The position numbers were made by a program, and so were the translations under genes. The notes beneath the pieces are model-generated. The model was not told where the DNA came from. It did not search any database and worked only from the letters and a program-made list of their open reading frames with translations. 64,000 nucleotides of DNA, from contig NZ_JAPEMC010000001.1 of NCBI RefSeq assembly GCF_026343115.1, positions 4,917,501 through 4,981,500 of the forward strand, given 5' to 3'. The DNA comes from Streptomyces sp. NBC_00102 (GTDB taxonomy: Bacteria > Actinomycetota > Actinomycetes > Streptomycetales > Streptomycetaceae). This document shows, piece after piece, positions 8,337-16,500 of this stretch (positions are counted from its first letter, which is position 1; each line of letters begins with the position of its first letter).

Positions 8337-9332
8337 GTGAGTGCCGCCGACATGAAAGCAGCCGACCCGCCGGTGTCCGTCCCGCGGGCCCCCGAGGGTG
8401 CGGAATCCCGGCCCCCGAAGAGCGTGACCCGCAAACCGCGGAAGGCCGGCGCTCTGCTGCCGTACCTCCTGATAGCCCCGGCGTTCATCGCCATCGCCGC
8501 CGTCTTCGTCTGGCCGTTCATCAAGACGGTCATCATGTCCTTCCAGGACGTGGGCCGCCGTGAACTGTGGTCCGGATCGGCCGCCCCCTGGGTGGGATTC
8601 GACCAGTTCACCGACATCCTCGGCGACGGCGAGTTCTGGGACGTCGTCTGGCGCACGATCATCTTCATGGTCGTCTGCGTCGCCGTCACCATGGCCGGCG
8701 GGCTCGGGCTCTCCATGATCATGCAGCGCATGTCCACGTGGGTGCGCCTGCTGCTGACCGCGGCCCTCGTCGCCGCCTGGTCCATGCCGCTGCTGGTCGC
8801 CACCTCCATCTTCCGGTGGTTCGCGGACTCCGACTACGGCGTCCTCAACATGGTGCTGACCAAGTACCTCGGGATCGACGCGCAGGGCCACAACTGGTTC
8901 CTCGACCCCAAGCAGGGCTTCGTCATCATCGGCGCGGTCGTCGTCTGGGGAGCCATCCCCTTCGTCTCGGTCACGCTCTACGCGGCACTCACCCAGGTCC
9001 CCAAGGAACTGGAGGAGGCGGCCTCGCTCGACGGCGCCAGCGTGCCCGGCATCTTCCGTTACGTCACCTGGCCCGTCATCAAGCCGGTCTTCCAGATGGT
9101 CGCCACGCTCTCCGTGCTCTGGGACTTCAACGTCTTCGGCCAGATCTTCCTGATGCGCGGCAACAAGCCCGAGCCCGAGTACTCCGTCCTCGGCATCTAC
9201 TCGTTCGAGAAGGCCTTCGAGTCCAACTCGTTCAGCCAGGGCGCCGCGATCTCGCTCATCACGGTCCTGCTGCTGTCCGGCGTCGCCGTGTACTACCTGC
9301 GCCAGCTGCTCAAGATCGGAGAGGTCGAGTGA
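8337..9332 (+). CDS. dasB: DasB, sugar ABC transporter permease
   Basis: A 331-residue inner-membrane permease of the binding-protein-dependent type with six hydrophobic segments, the first at LLPYLLIAPAFIAIAAVFVW. The EAA loop that contacts the ATPase is visible as ELEEAASLDGASVPGIFRYV. It forms the chitobiose channel with DasC. Start GTG 8337 has GGAAGG 8 bases upstream; the frame opens earlier, at 8268, inside the hairpin region. The stop codon overlaps the dasC start by GTGA, so the two permease subunits are coupled. Confidence 0.95.
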   Translation: MSAADMKAADPPVSVPRAPEGAESRPPKSVTRKPRKAGALLPYLLIAPAFIAIAAVFVWPFIKTVIMSFQDVGRRELWSGSAAPWVGFDQFTDILGDGEFWDVVWRTIIFMVVCVAVTMAGGLGLSMIMQRMSTWVRLLLTAALVAAWSMPLLVATSIFRWFADSDYGVLNMVLTKYLGIDAQGHNWFLDPKQGFVIIGAVVVWGAIPFVSVTLYAALTQVPKELEEAASLDGASVPGIFRYVTWPVIKPVFQMVATLSVLWDFNVFGQIFLMRGNKPEPEYSVLGIYSFEKAFESNSFSQGAAISLITVLLLSGVAVYYLRQLLKIGEVE

Positions 9333-10186
9333 GCACCTCCACCCCCCAGGTTTACCGCCCGGACCGCAAGAAGAACCGCCTCGTCTACAACGTCCTGGGC
9401 CTGATCGCCTTCGTCCTGATGGCCTTCCCGGTCTACTGGCTGATCATCAGCTCGCTCCGCCCCAACGCGGAGATCCGCAGCTACGACCAGACGCTCTGGC
9501 CGACGTCGATCACCTTCGACAACTTCTCCCGCGCCATCAAGCAGCCGAACTTCGGCACCGCGATCGAGTCCAGCCTCATCGTCTGCGGTGTCGCCGTCGT
9601 CGTCGGCATGCTCCTCGCCACGATCGCGGCCTTCGCCATCGGCCGATTCCAGTTCCGCGGCCGCAAGTTCTTCATGATCGTGCTGCTCGTCGTGCAGCTG
9701 CTGCCCCCGACGGCGATGCTCATCCCCATCTACATCCAGCTCAACGACCTCGGCGGGCTGAACGAGTACTGGGGCGTCATCGTCATCTACCTCGTCTCCA
9801 CGCTGCCCTTCGCCACCTGGATGATCCGCGGCTTCGTGATCAACATCCCCCAGGAGCTGGAGGAGTCCGCGATGGTGGACGGCTGCAGCCGGATGAGCGC
9901 CTTCTGGCGGATCACCTTCCCGCTGCTCGCCCCCGGGCTCGCCGCCGCGGCGATCTTCTCGCTGATCACCGCCTGGAACGAGTACCTCCTCGCCTACGTC
10001 GTCCTCCAGGACAACGACAAGTACACCCTCAACGTGTGGCTGATGAACTTCACCACCTCCCGGGGCATCGACTACGGCGCGCTGATGGCCGCCTCCACGA
10101 TGATCGCGATCCCGGTGGTGGCCTTCTTCCTCCTGGTCCAGAAGTACATGGCGACCGGGCTCACCTCCGGCGCAGTGAAGGGATGA
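9329..10186 (+). CDS. dasC: DasC, sugar ABC transporter permease
   Basis: A 285-residue permease (MalG/CUT1 type) with six membrane segments; its EAA loop is ELEESAMVDGCSRMSAFWRI. It pairs with DasB in the chitobiose importer. GTG 9329 overlaps the dasB stop by four bases and has GGAGAGG upstream. The stop overlaps the next gene start (ATGA at 10183-10186), so dasB, dasC and the hydrolase gene behave as one translationally coupled unit. Confidence 0.95.
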   Translation: MSTSTPQVYRPDRKKNRLVYNVLGLIAFVLMAFPVYWLIISSLRPNAEIRSYDQTLWPTSITFDNFSRAIKQPNFGTAIESSLIVCGVAVVVGMLLATIAAFAIGRFQFRGRKFFMIVLLVVQLLPPTAMLIPIYIQLNDLGGLNEYWGVIVIYLVSTLPFATWMIRGFVINIPQELEESAMVDGCSRMSAFWRITFPLLAPGLAAAAIFSLITAWNEYLLAYVVLQDNDKYTLNVWLMNFTTSRGIDYGALMAASTMIAIPVVAFFLLVQKYMATGLTSGAVKG

Positions 10187-11718
10187 CGACGCAGATGACC
10201 ACGCTCGTCTCCACCAACGACACCCTCACCCGCGACGCGCTCGCCGTCCTCCAGCCCGGCTTCACCGGCACCACCGCGCCGGACTGGCTGCTGCGCCGCG
10301 TCGGCGAAGGGCTCACCTCCGTCGGCCTGTTCGGCCGCAACATCGTCACGCCCGAGCAGCTCGCGGCACTCACCGCCCAGTTGCGGGCCGAGCGCGAGGA
10401 CGTGCTGGTCGCCATCGACGAGGAGGGCGGCGACGTCACGCGCCTGGAGGTGCGCCACGGTTCGTCCTTCCCGGGCAACCACGCCCTCGGCTCGGTGGAC
10501 GACACCGCGCTGACCCGGGCCGTCGCCCACGAGCTGGGCCGCCGGCTCATCGAGTGCGGCGTCAACCTCAACTGGGCGCCCTCCGGCGACGTCAACTCCA
10601 ACCCGGACAACCCGGTCATCGGCGTACGCTCCTTCGGCGCCGACCCCGCCCTGGTGGCCCGGCACACCGCCGCGTACGTCGAGGGCATCCAGGCCGCCGG
10701 AGTCGCCGCCTGCACCAAGCACTTCCCCGGCCACGGCGACACCGCGGTCGACTCGCACCACGCGCTGCCCCGGATCGACGTCGACCTGGAGACCCTGCAC
10801 GCCCGCGAACTGGTGCCCTTCAAGGCCGCCATCGCCGCCGGGTCGAAGTCGGTGATGAGCGCGCACATCCTGCTCCCCGCGCTCGACCCGGACCGCCCCG
10901 CGACGCTCAGCCCGCAGATCCTCACGGGTCTGCTCCGCGGCGAACTCGGGTACGAGGGACTCATCGTCACCGACGCGGTGGAGATGCAGGCCATCGCTGC
11001 GACGTACGGGATCGAGCACGGCTCGGTCCTCGCGATCGCGGCCGGCGCCGACGCCCTGTGCGTCGGCGGCGGGCTGGAGGACGACGCCACGGTGGAGCGG
11101 CTGCGCGACGCGCTGGTCGCCGCCGTACGCGGCGGCGAGCTCGCCGAGGAGCGGCTGGCCGACGCCGCCGCACGAGTACGGGCACTCGCGTCCTGGACGC
11201 GCGGTGCTCGGGGGGCGGCCGGGGAGCCGGGCGCGGCAGTGCAGGAGGGGACCGCGCCCGGCACCGCGTCCGACCCGGACGTCGGTCTCGTCGCGGCCCG
11301 CCGCGCGGTACGGGTGACCGGCGACGGCCCCCGGCTGGACGCGCCGGTCCACGTCGCGTCCTTCACCCCGGTGGCCAACGTCGCCGTCGGCGGCGAGACC
11401 CCGTGGGGCGTGGCCGCCGAGCTGACCCGCCTGCTGCCCGGTACCACCGGCGCGACCTACCGGCGCGACGACGCGGACCCGGTGGCGGAGGTCCTCGGGG
11501 CCGCGGGGGAGCGGCGCGTCGTCGCGGTCGTCCGCGACGCCCACCGCCACCCGTGGATGGCGGCGGCGGTCGACGCCCTGCTCGCCCGGCGCCCCGACAC
11601 GGTGGTCGTGGAGATGGGCCTGCCGTACTCCGCGCCGAGGGGCGCGCTGTACGTGGAGACGCACGGCGCCGCCCGCGTCTGCGGCCTCGCCGCGGCGGAG
11701 GCTCTCACCGGGGCGTGA
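10183..11718 (+). CDS. Glycoside hydrolase family 3 beta-N-acetylhexosaminidase (DasD-type)
   Basis: The 511-residue protein carries the NagZ-type GH3 signature KHFPGHGDTAVDSHHALP (Lys179-His180 begin it; the Asp/His dyad acts as acid/base) and the nucleophile Asp264 in LIVTDAVEMQ. It has no signal peptide, so it should hydrolyse imported GlcNAc oligomers or muropeptide-type beta-GlcNAc linkages inside the cell. A second C-terminal domain (from about residue 340) is variable and likely the GH3 C domain. Start ATG 10183 overlaps the dasC stop. It is the last gene of the das operon and is followed by a hairpin. The gene is equivalent to the one next to dasC in S. coelicolor. Confidence 0.92.
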   Translation: MTTQMTTLVSTNDTLTRDALAVLQPGFTGTTAPDWLLRRVGEGLTSVGLFGRNIVTPEQLAALTAQLRAEREDVLVAIDEEGGDVTRLEVRHGSSFPGNHALGSVDDTALTRAVAHELGRRLIECGVNLNWAPSGDVNSNPDNPVIGVRSFGADPALVARHTAAYVEGIQAAGVAACTKHFPGHGDTAVDSHHALPRIDVDLETLHARELVPFKAAIAAGSKSVMSAHILLPALDPDRPATLSPQILTGLLRGELGYEGLIVTDAVEMQAIAATYGIEHGSVLAIAAGADALCVGGGLEDDATVERLRDALVAAVRGGELAEERLADAAARVRALASWTRGARGAAGEPGAAVQEGTAPGTASDPDVGLVAARRAVRVTGDGPRLDAPVHVASFTPVANVAVGGETPWGVAAELTRLLPGTTGATYRRDDADPVAEVLGAAGERRVVAVVRDAHRHPWMAAAVDALLARRPDTVVVEMGLPYSAPRGALYVETHGAARVCGLAAAEALTGA

Positions 11719-12188
11719 CGGCGCGCGGTACGAAGGAGGGGCCGGTCACCTGGTGACCGGCCCCTCTGTCCGTCGGGGCAGCCGAGGCATCGGCGACCCG
11801 CACCCGGTGCTCACCCGGGACCGGGTCCCGACGGCGCGGAAAGCGCGCTGCCCGGGTTCACCCCCCGACCGGGCCCTCCGCGCGAGGGCGGCGTGATCCT
11901 GACGTCCGTCTCGCAGATCGCGGCGACCGCGGGCGCTACGGGCGAGCCCGCGAGGAATGCGCCGGGGCGGTTGTTCGCGCTGCTGAGCCGATGGCCCGCC
12001 CCGGTGGAAGCGCTCCGGCCCACGCCGAGGCCCCCGGGCCGGACCTCGGGATGGGCGAGCCGGTCCGCAATCCGAAGGGGAAGTGCACGAGAGCAGGGCG
12101 CTTTCGCGCGGGCGATGCGGGGCCGCCGCCCGATCACGGCTGGATTTGCCGCATTGCCCGGGAACTTCGGGTCCTGGACCCTGGTGTG
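11719..12188. other. Gene-poor stretch between das operon and small membrane gene
   Basis: Apart from the terminator at 11736-11766, this 470-base stretch shows no convincing gene. The open frames in it have poor start signals and no recognisable protein, and base 12100-12188 is the likely promoter region of the small gene that follows. Confidence 0.5.
11736..11766 (+). terminator. Terminator hairpin after the das operon
   Basis: A perfect inverted repeat with 15-base arms (11736-11750 and 11752-11766) separated by one base starts 17 bases after the operon stop. Its left half recurs, inverted, next to nagB at 12640-12660. Confidence 0.85.
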
Positions 12189-12509
12189 ATGGTCGACACC
12201 CATGCGCGTAGGTACCTGCTCGTGGTCCGCAGAATGTTCTGGGCCGGCGTCCTGCTTCTCGGCCTCGGTCTGGCCGTCGGCTGGGCCGCCAAGGGGCATC
12301 GCGCGAGCGCGTGGGAGTGCGATCCGACGTGCCGGCCCGCGACCAGCACCACGTGGCGGGCCGTCTCGGACGGGGCCATGGTGTCGGTCGTGCTCGGTGC
12401 CACCCTCGCTGCGGCCGCTTTCCTGATGATCATGCTCCGCCGCCCGCGCGCCGCGCCGGACACCGGCAGTCAGCAGTCGGCCGTCACGCGCGACGACGGC
12501 GGCCCGTGA
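12189..12509 (+). CDS. Small predicted membrane protein, unknown
   Basis: A 106-residue frame with two transmembrane segments (FWAGVLLLGLGLAVGWAA and GAMVSVVLGATLAAAAFLMIML) joined by a short outside loop with two cysteines (ECDPTC) that could pair. The family is not recognised. ATG 12189 is chosen because the hydrophobic protein begins there; no strong ribosome site is seen. It is followed by a clear hairpin at 12515-12539, which supports a real transcript. The gene lies between two inverted copies of a 21-bp terminator arm and looks like an insertion between the das operon and nagB. Confidence 0.5.
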   Translation: MVDTHARRYLLVVRRMFWAGVLLLGLGLAVGWAAKGHRASAWECDPTCRPATSTTWRAVSDGAMVSVVLGATLAAAAFLMIMLRRPRAAPDTGSQQSAVTRDDGGP

Positions 12510-12514
12510 GCGGG

Positions 12515-12539
12515 GTCCGCGTCCCAAGCGGACGCGGAC
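12515..12539 (+). terminator. Terminator hairpin of the small membrane gene
   Basis: Arms GTCCGCGTCC and GGACGCGGAC with a five-base loop begin six bases after the TGA of the 106-codon gene. Confidence 0.75.
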
Positions 12540-12681
12540 CGACCCGCTCGGGCCGCGCGGCCGGTGGAAGGAGGAGCCGGAGGACGTTCTGCCGGACGAC
12601 CCCGCGCAAGGAACCGGATGGACCAACGGCGTCTTGGGCGGTGACCGGCCCCTCCTTCGTGCAACGTGTACCGCCGAGGGC

Positions 12682-13467
12682 CTACAGCCCCTGCCAGGAG
12701 GGCTTGGAGGCGAAGGTGTGGCGGAAGTAGTCGGCCAGCTTCAGCTTGGAGGCCGCTGCTTCGTCCACCACGATCGTGGCGCGCGGGTGCAGTTGGAGTG
12801 CGGAGGCCGGCACCACGGAGGCGACCGGTCCCTCGACGGTCAACGCGACCGCGTCGGCCTTGCCCTCGCCGGTGGCCAGCAGGATCGCGTGGCGCGACTC
12901 CAGGATGGTGCCGATGCCCTGGGTGATCACGTGGTGCGGCACCTGGTCGATGTCGTCGTCGAAGAAGCGGGCGTTGTCCACCCGGGTCTGCTCGGTGAGT
13001 GTCTTGATCCGGGTGCGCGAGGCGAGCGAGGAGCAGGGCTCGTTGAAGCCGATGTGCCCGTCCGTGCCGATGCCGAGCAGTTGGAGGTCGACGCCGCCGG
13101 CCTCGGTCAGCGCCCTGTCGTAGGCCTCGCAGGCCGCCTGGACGTCCTCGGCGGAGCCGTCCGGGCCCATGAAGGAGGACTCGGTCAGACCGAGGGGCTC
13201 CACGACCTCGCGCAGCACGACGGAGCGGTAGGACTCCGGGTGCCCGGCGGGGAGCCCGACGTATTCGTCCAGCTGGCAGATCCGGGCCCGCGACGCGTCC
13301 ACGGCACCGGTGCGCACCTTTTCGGCCAGGGACCGGTAGATGGGCAGCGGGGTCGAGCCGGTGGCGACGCCGAGCAGCGCGTAGGGCTTGCGGCTCAGCA
13401 ACGCGCCCATGGCCTCCGCGATGAGCTCGCCGCCTGCCGCTGCGTCCGGGACGATGACAACTTCCAC
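12682..13467 (-). CDS. nagB: Glucosamine-6-phosphate deaminase
   Basis: The 261-residue protein is a full-length NagB: MEVVIVPDAAAGGELIAEAM, the phosphate-binding loop ATGSTPLPIYR, the catalytic loop LLGIGTDGHIGFNEPCSS with its Asp and His, and a C-terminal RHAILLATGEGKADA segment. It converts glucosamine-6-P to fructose-6-P and ammonia, the last step of GlcNAc use. It also removes the DasR effector. GTG 13467 is chosen from the family N-terminus and the GGCAGG ribosome site; the frame to 13515 runs into the promoter. A dre site lies 34 bases upstream, so DasR should repress it. Confidence 0.96.
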   Translation of the reverse strand: MEVVIVPDAAAGGELIAEAMGALLSRKPYALLGVATGSTPLPIYRSLAEKVRTGAVDASRARICQLDEYVGLPAGHPESYRSVVLREVVEPLGLTESSFMGPDGSAEDVQAACEAYDRALTEAGGVDLQLLGIGTDGHIGFNEPCSSLASRTRIKTLTEQTRVDNARFFDDDIDQVPHHVITQGIGTILESRHAILLATGEGKADAVALTVEGPVASVVPASALQLHPRATIVVDEAAASKLKLADYFRHTFASKPSWQGL

Positions 13468-13500
13468 GCTGTGCCTGCCGATCTGATCAATGACGACGTA

Positions 13501-13516
13501 TGTGGTATAGACCAAT
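13501..13516 (-). promoter_or_regulatory. dre operator upstream of nagB
   Basis: TGTGGTATAGACCAAT matches 12 of 16 positions of the DasR consensus with the TAGACCA half intact. On the minus strand it lies between a possible -35 (TTGGAC, 13520-13525) and -10 (ATACGT), a position that would block the promoter. DasR control of nagB is established in S. coelicolor. Confidence 0.9.
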
Positions 13517-14012
13517 CCGGTCCAAATTTAACAGAGTTCCACGTCTCGGGAACAGGTGCCTTCCGCTTTTGGCCATCGCCTCGGGCCTGGTAGCGGGACG
13601 GCGCGCATCGGTGGGCGACTTGAGTCAATTGTCCGCAGATGTGGAGGGCGCGCGACCCGGGCCCGGGCCCACCTGGGCGGGGCGGGGCGGGGCGGGCCGG
13701 GGCGGGGGTGGTGGGCCGGTGTGCGGGCAAGCCGGGGTCGGAGCGGGCCCGGGGGTGGAGTCGTGCGGGCGCCGTCGTGCCGGAATCCGGACGCGCACGC
13801 GATCCGGCGCGAGGTGCGGGGCGTCGTGCCCGACCCGCGGGCCGCGGCACCGGGAGGGACCCTCGGCCCACCCGGCACCGCAGCCCGGAGCTGCTCGGCC
13901 GGCGGTGTGCGGTGCCTCCGGCCGTACGAGGCGCCGGCGCGATCAGGGCAGAGAGCGCGGGTGCCTCGGTCCGTCCTCCTGTGCGGGGAGGGCGGAGGTT
14001 CTTGTTCCCGTA

Positions 14013-14028
14013 TTGTGGACTAGACCAT
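14013..14028 (+). promoter_or_regulatory. dre-like site upstream of the sensor kinase gene
   Basis: TGTGGACTAGACCATT matches 12 of 16 positions of the DasR consensus and keeps CTAGACCA without a mismatch. It is 159 bases before the kinase start and within the same intergenic region as nagB, but about 500 bases from the nagB dre, so it is more likely to serve the kinase promoter. Confidence 0.6.
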
Positions 14029-14186
14029 TTGTCGGTGTCCATGCGTCTGCGGTATCGATTCTGCGGACGCGGTACCGATTCTCGCGGCGCGGTGCCGTTC
14101 TGTACACGGGGCCCGCGCTCCCGGTCGCGGAACGGGGGCGCCGCTCGGTTCGGAACCTCTCGGTATCCACGGGTACGCTCGCACAT

Positions 14187-15662
14187 GTGCCCTCCATGAA
14201 CGACCTCGTCCGCCAGCACACTGCCCTGAGCGACACCGATCTCGAATGGCTCCACCTGCTGGTCTCGGAGTGGCAGCTGCTCTCCGACCTGTCCTTCGCC
14301 GACCTCGTCCTCTGGGTTCCCACCCGGGACGGGACCCGGTACGTCTCCGTCGCGCAGATGCGCCCCAACACCGGCCCCACCTCCTACCAGGACGACATGG
14401 TCGGCCATCTGGTGCCGCGAGGCCGGCGCCCGCTGCTGGACGCCGCCCTCGACGAGGGCCGGATCGTGCGCGAGGGCGACCCGGAGTGGCGGGAGGAGGT
14501 GCCGGTACGGGTCGAGTCCATCCCCGTCCGCCGCGAAGGCCGGGTCCTCGGCGTCATCGCCCGCAACACCAACCTGCTCACCGTGCGGACCCCTTCCCGG
14601 CTGGAACTCACCTACCTCCAGTCGGCCGCCGACCTCGCCCAGATGATCGCCACCGGGGCCTTCCCCTTCCCCGGCCAGCAGGTCGACATGGACGCGTCCC
14701 CGCGCGTGGGCGACGGACTCATCCGGCTCGACGCCGACGGGATCGTGCAGTACGCCAGCCCCAACGGCCTCTCCGCGTACCACCGGCTCGGCCTCGCCTC
14801 CGACATCGTCGGCCTCCACCTCGGCCAGACCACCGCCGAACTCGCCCCGTCCCGCGGACCGGTGGACGAGGCCCTGGCCAAGGTGGCGAGCGGCTACGCG
14901 CCCCGCGAGTTCGAGGTGGAGTGCACCAGCGGCGTCATCCAGTTCCGGGCGATCCCGCTCAAGCCCAAGGGGGTCCGGATCGGATCGCTGGTGCTGCTCC
15001 GGGACGTCACGGAACTGCGCCGCCGCGAACGCGAGTTGATAACCAAGGACGCGACGATCCGGGAGATCCACCACCGGGTCAAGAACAACCTCCAGACGGT
15101 GGCAGCCCTGTTGCGCCTCCAGGCCCGCCGGATGGACTCCGTACGGGGGCGCGAGGCGCTCAACGAGGCGGTGCGGCGCGTCGGTTCGATCGCCATCGTC
15201 CATGAGACGTTGTCCCAGAATCTGGACGAACGCGTCGAGTTCGACGAGATCGCCGACCGGGTCATCTCCATGGTCGCCGAGATCTCTCCCGGAAAGGTCA
15301 CCTGCCGGCGCACCGGACGCTTCGGCATCCTGGACGCGGACGTGGCCACTCCGCTGTCGATGGTGCTCACCGAGGTCGTGCAGAACGCCCTGGAACACGC
15401 GTTCAAGGAGGGGGACAGCGGCACGGTCGAGGTCTCCGCGGTGCGGGGCGGATCGTCCCGGGACGGCCGGCTGCTCATCACCGTGCAGGACGACGGATGC
15501 GGCCTCCCCGAGGGCTTCGACCCCCGCAAGGCCGGCAACCTCGGACTCCAGATCGTCCGGACGCTGGTCGAGGGTGAACTGGGCGGCACCTTCGACATGG
15601 TGCCCGCACCGGAGCGCGGCACCCAGGTGCTGCTCGACCTCCCGGTCAGCGCCGACCGCTGA
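14187..15662 (+). CDS. Soluble sensor histidine kinase (HisKA_2 type)
   Basis: The 491-residue protein has an N-terminal GAF-like sensor domain (about residues 10-165), a PAS domain (about 170-280, starting GLIRLDADGIVQYASPNG), a HisKA_2 phosphoacceptor helix EIHHRVKNNLQTVAALLRLQ with His295/His296, and a HATPase with N box QNALEHAF and G boxes DDGCGLPEGF and AGNLGLQIV. There are no membrane segments, so it senses a cytosolic signal. No response regulator gene is adjacent, so it is an orphan. GTG 14187 or ATG 14196 could start it; no good ribosome site distinguishes them. It lies between nagB and wblE, the same position as in S. coelicolor. Two hairpins follow. Confidence 0.92.
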   Translation: MPSMNDLVRQHTALSDTDLEWLHLLVSEWQLLSDLSFADLVLWVPTRDGTRYVSVAQMRPNTGPTSYQDDMVGHLVPRGRRPLLDAALDEGRIVREGDPEWREEVPVRVESIPVRREGRVLGVIARNTNLLTVRTPSRLELTYLQSAADLAQMIATGAFPFPGQQVDMDASPRVGDGLIRLDADGIVQYASPNGLSAYHRLGLASDIVGLHLGQTTAELAPSRGPVDEALAKVASGYAPREFEVECTSGVIQFRAIPLKPKGVRIGSLVLLRDVTELRRRERELITKDATIREIHHRVKNNLQTVAALLRLQARRMDSVRGREALNEAVRRVGSIAIVHETLSQNLDERVEFDEIADRVISMVAEISPGKVTCRRTGRFGILDADVATPLSMVLTEVVQNALEHAFKEGDSGTVEVSAVRGGSSRDGRLLITVQDDGCGLPEGFDPRKAGNLGLQIVRTLVEGELGGTFDMVPAPERGTQVLLDLPVSADR

Positions 15663-15674
15663 GACCGTCCCGCA

Positions 15675-15704
15675 GGTGCGGCTCCATCGACCGGGAGCCG
15701 CACC
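15675..15704 (+). terminator. Terminator hairpin after the sensor kinase
   Basis: Eleven-base arms GGTGCGGCTCC and GGAGCCGCACC enclose an eight-base loop, 12 bases after the kinase stop. Confidence 0.8.
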
Positions 15705-15771
15705 GACCGGCGGAGGAACGGTGGGAGAGCGCACCGGTCTCCCGCCGAAGGAACGTGCGGGAGACCGCACA

Positions 15772-15811
15772 CCGGAAGGCCCGGACCGTGGTGACGGTCC
15801 GGGCCTTCCGG
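15772..15811. terminator. Bidirectional terminator between kinase and wblE
   Basis: A perfect 18-bp stem (15772-15789 with 15794-15811) and a GGTG loop lie between the two convergent genes. A closely similar stem occurs at 46481-46517. Confidence 0.9.
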
Positions 15812-15923
15812 TTCAAGCACGTTCTTCTGCGCTTCGGGGTACTGCGCGCTGCGACTCGAAGGCGGGGCTGTGCGTACGCTGCGTACGCGCCGCCGGGCTG
15901 AGGCTTGTCGCGGGGGCGTCGAA

Positions 15924-16181
15924 TCAGGCGCTGGCGTTGCGCGCCCGGTTGCGAGCGGCGCGGCGCTTCATGGCGCGGCGCTCGTCCTCGCTGAGGCCAC
16001 CCCAGACGCCGGAGTCCTGGCCGGACTCGAGCGCCCACTGCAGGCACTGCTCCATGACGGGGCAGCGACGGCAGACGGCCTTGGCTTCCTCGATCTGCAG
16101 CAGCGCAGGACCGGTGTTGCCGATGGGGAAGAACAGCTCGGGGTCTTCCTCACGACAAACGGCGTTGTGACGCCAGTCCAT
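15924..16181 (-). CDS. wblE: WhiB-like iron-sulfur protein WblE
   Basis: An 85-residue Wbl protein with the four cluster-binding cysteines Cys9, Cys37, Cys40 and Cys46 and the GVWGG turn at about residues 62-66 that contacts the sigma-factor region 4, followed by a basic tail (RRAMKRRAARNRARN). Wbl proteins hold a redox- and NO-sensitive [4Fe-4S] cluster and modulate transcription with the principal sigma factor. WblE is the most conserved and probably essential member in actinomycetes (WhiB1 type). ATG 16181 has GGAGAGG upstream. The gene is followed by the bidirectional terminator and preceded by a 319-base leader. Confidence 0.97.
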   Translation of the reverse strand: MDWRHNAVCREEDPELFFPIGNTGPALLQIEEAKAVCRRCPVMEQCLQWALESGQDSGVWGGLSEDERRAMKRRAARNRARNASA

Positions 16182-16500
16182 GGCTGCTACCTCTCCTTGG
16201 TATTACATGCTTGTTGCTTGTGAATGTGAACGCTTTCACGAATCCCCCCGCAGGTGAAGGGCCTACGCCCAGATGAACTGGCCGTGGTCTGCACAGTGAG
16301 GAGGGGTTCTGGCTCTCAGTGGAGGCCGATGCTGCGGGCCGTCCCGATCGCCATGTAGAGATTCGCAAACCTCGGCGACGGATACAACCCCTTCTGGAAA
16401 GTTTTTTTTGATTCCTCGGTGTCGGCTCCGTCACAGCCGTACTTCTAAGGGGTGGGAACCAGCCCAAACGTTCGAGTTAAAGGACTTTGGGCCCTTCCGC
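16182..16500 (-). promoter_or_regulatory. wblE promoter/leader region
   Basis: A 319-base stretch without a gene, noticeably less GC-rich than its surroundings, with a run of eight T (plus strand) near 16402-16409 and the palindrome-like GTGAAAGCGTTCAC (minus strand, 16229-16242). It should hold the wblE promoter and a long untranslated leader; the inverted repeat is a candidate regulatory site, but I cannot assign a regulator. Confidence 0.55.

Larger units (their letters stand above)
13468..14186. other. Divergent region between nagB and the sensor kinase
   Basis: This 719-base stretch contains the nagB promoter and dre site at its left end and a second dre-like site at 14013-14028. The middle (about 13560-13990) is extremely GC-rich and low in complexity, with runs such as GGGGCGGGGC; the frames there have no recognisable product. 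From 14030 to 14180 short near-repeats of CGGTA-CCGATTCT-GCGG occur (around 14050-14090), possibly part of the kinase leader. Confidence 0.6.

Noticed and set aside
11811..12626. 271-codon minus-strand frame antisense to the small membrane gene
   Set aside because: There is no recognisable domain or ribosome site, and it runs through two hairpins.
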